Positions 14,185-15,300 of a stretch of DNA of 15,300 nt are shown here, piece after piece (within the stretch, counting starts at the first letter, position 1; each line of letters begins with the position of its first letter). Both the position numbers and the translations under genes were made by a program. This DNA comes from Oscillospiraceae bacterium (GTDB lineage: Bacteria; Bacillota; Clostridia; Oscillospirales; Oscillospiraceae). The notes below the pieces were generated by a model that was not told the DNA's origin, made no database searches, and saw only the letters and a program-made list of their open reading frames with translations. Where the stretch lies: assembly GCA_020025675.1 (NCBI GenBank), contig JAHHRS010000046.1, positions 1 to 15,300 of the forward strand, in the 5' to 3' direction.

Positions 14185-15257
14185 GTCCGATTTTGCCGCT
14201 GTTTTCTCTTTCTTCTGTTTATATAGCGCTCCATGTGACCCTCGTTTATGAATTCTGCCAATACATACTGGTCATATACAGGCACAGTGCAGGAATAAAA
14301 ATTCAGCTTTCTGTTATATTCCTCCATAAGCTCATGGGGCAGCAGCATATAGCCTGTACGAAAGGAGGGAGCAATGAGTTTTGAAAAACTGTTAAGATAT
14401 ATTACCCTCTCAGGCGCTATGGAAAAAATCGTCTCAATTTGCCCCCCGCTTGTGGCAAATTCTGCATCGTAGTCGTCCTCCACTATATAGCTTCCCCGCT
14501 TTTGAGCCCATTGGGCATATTCCCTGCGCTTTGCCGCAGTTGCTGTAACTCCGCTGGGGTAGCTGTGAAAGGGTGTCACATGCAAAACTCCGGCAGAGCA
14601 GTTATTAAGCTCCTCAGACAGAATTCCGTCCCCGCCTAAGGTGAGCATCCGGCATTTTGCCCCGTTTGCCTCATACACAAGGCGTATCTTCTCATATGAT
14701 GGGTTTTCCAGTGCGAAAAGCCGCTCTCTGCCTAATAGCTGTACCACTAAGGAATAAAGGTATTCCGAACCTGAGCCTATTATTATCCGCTCCGGTTCAA
14801 CTTTAAGTCCTCGGCTGCGCTGTAAATATCCGGAAATTGCCTCCCTCAACTCCATACAGCCGCAGTTTGGAGATTTAATAAGTATCTGCCTGTCATAGTC
14901 GCTTAGCACCTTACGCATAGTGCGGGCATAAACACTAAACGGGAAATCCTCCATAGGCTTTAATTCTGCGCTCATGTCCGAAACCGCCGCCCTTTTGGGA
15001 ACTTCTCCGGTTTTACAGCCGCCGAAATCTACATAGTGGCCGCTACGCTCTCTGGTGCTTATATAGCCCTCATCGGAGAGAAGTTCATAAGTATGCTCAA
15101 CGGTTATAACGCTTACACCAAGTTCAGCGGCTGTAAAGCGCTTTGAAGGCAGCTTGTCCTCCGGTCTCAGAGTTCCCTCTCTTATATCCTGCCTTATCTG
15201 CTCATAAAGCTGCAAATAGGCCGGAGTTTTGCTTTCCCTGTCTATAATATATTTCAT
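14181..15257 (-). CDS. MocR-type regulator (GntR-aminotransferase), C-terminally truncated
   Basis: A 358-aa regulator of the MocR/PdxR/GabR family. Residues 1-75 form a GntR winged helix (PAYLQLYEQIRQDI, then KLPSKRFTAAELGVSVITVEHTYELL, then GYISTRERSGHYV). Residues 105-345 are the large domain of a fold type I aminotransferase: GSGSEY (161-166), ENPSYE (184-189), TPFHSYPSG (228-236), EDDYDAEF (260-267), and SFSKLIAPSFRTGY (290-303) with PLP lysine Lys293. Family members usually run 450-490 aa. This one stops at GHMERYINRRKRKQRQNRT, where the C-terminal small domain should begin, so about 100 residues are missing. The gene before the aldolase suggests it may regulate it. The ribosome site AAAAGGAT sits somewhat far (about 11 nt) from the ATG. 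Confidence 0.88.
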   Translation of the reverse strand: MKYIIDRESKTPAYLQLYEQIRQDIREGTLRPEDKLPSKRFTAAELGVSVITVEHTYELLSDEGYISTRERSGHYVDFGGCKTGEVPKRAAVSDMSAELKPMEDFPFSVYARTMRKVLSDYDRQILIKSPNCGCMELREAISGYLQRSRGLKVEPERIIIGSGSEYLYSLVVQLLGRERLFALENPSYEKIRLVYEANGAKCRMLTLGGDGILSEELNNCSAGVLHVTPFHSYPSGVTATAAKRREYAQWAQKRGSYIVEDDYDAEFATSGGQIETIFSIAPERVIYLNSFSKLIAPSFRTGYMLLPHELMEEYNRKLNFYSCTVPVYDQYVLAEFINEGHMERYINRRKRKQRQNRT

Positions 15258-15300
15258 TTCTGGTAATATCCTTTTGCACTAATTTATTTATCTAATACTA

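Noticed and set aside
14126..14240. Missing C-terminus of the MocR protein restored by a frameshift
   Set aside because: I translated the alternative frame across 14126-14230; it gives a Lys-rich stretch without MocR resemblance, and the space before the aldolase gene is too short for about 100 residues.

Overview
The window looks like chromosomal DNA from a low-to-moderate GC Firmicute, most likely a gut-type Clostridia (Oscillospirales or Lachnospirales-like). The reasons are strong AGGAGG-type ribosome sites, TTGACA/TATAAT promoters with 17-nt spacers, lipoprotein and Ala/Leu-rich signal peptides, a BMP-type nucleoside ABC importer, and a Feo system with two FeoA proteins and a FeoB-associated Cys-rich peptide. 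The genus assignment is inference. I see no rRNA, tRNA, CRISPR array, transposase or phage gene.

Positions 1-5320 (+ strand) hold a complete BMP-family nucleoside ABC importer: a lipoprotein receptor, a double-NBD ATPase and two permeases. The receptor gene has its own strong extended -10 promoter, tandem 5'-UTR hairpins and a terminator. The ATPase-permease-permease genes follow from a second promoter and overlap each other by 4 bp. This arrangement should let the receptor be made in excess.

Positions 5458-7250 (- strand) hold a two-gene unit: a YtrA-type GntR repressor overlapping by 4 bp with a multispanning DUF5808-type membrane protein. A perfect 10+10 bp inverted repeat covers the -10 box of their promoter, which suggests autoregulation.

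Positions 7251-10316 (- strand) hold a ferrous-iron uptake operon: feoA (69 aa), feoA (73 aa), feoB, and a 51-aa Cys-rich membrane peptide. Three palindromes share one architecture, GTTAG-N6-CTAAC. Two lie just after the predicted transcription start and one lies between the second feoA and feoB. They look like DtxR/IdeR-type iron boxes, but all lie downstream of the start, so an RNA role is also possible.

Positions 10363-13045 hold two divergent genes of unknown function: a membrane-anchored protein with TPR-like repeats and an alpha/beta-hydrolase-like domain (-), and a secreted protein with nine tandem 7-residue repeats followed by a chitobiase/beta-hexosaminidase C-terminal-type domain (+).

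Positions 13054-15257 (- strand) hold a MocR-type regulator (GntR fused to an aminotransferase-like domain) that stops roughly 100 residues short of the usual family length. Directly after it comes a PLP-dependent threonine aldolase. A 16-bp hairpin terminator separates this pair from the repeat protein.

No gap between genes exceeds 300 bases. The one with least content is 5319-5457, where I see nothing convincing.
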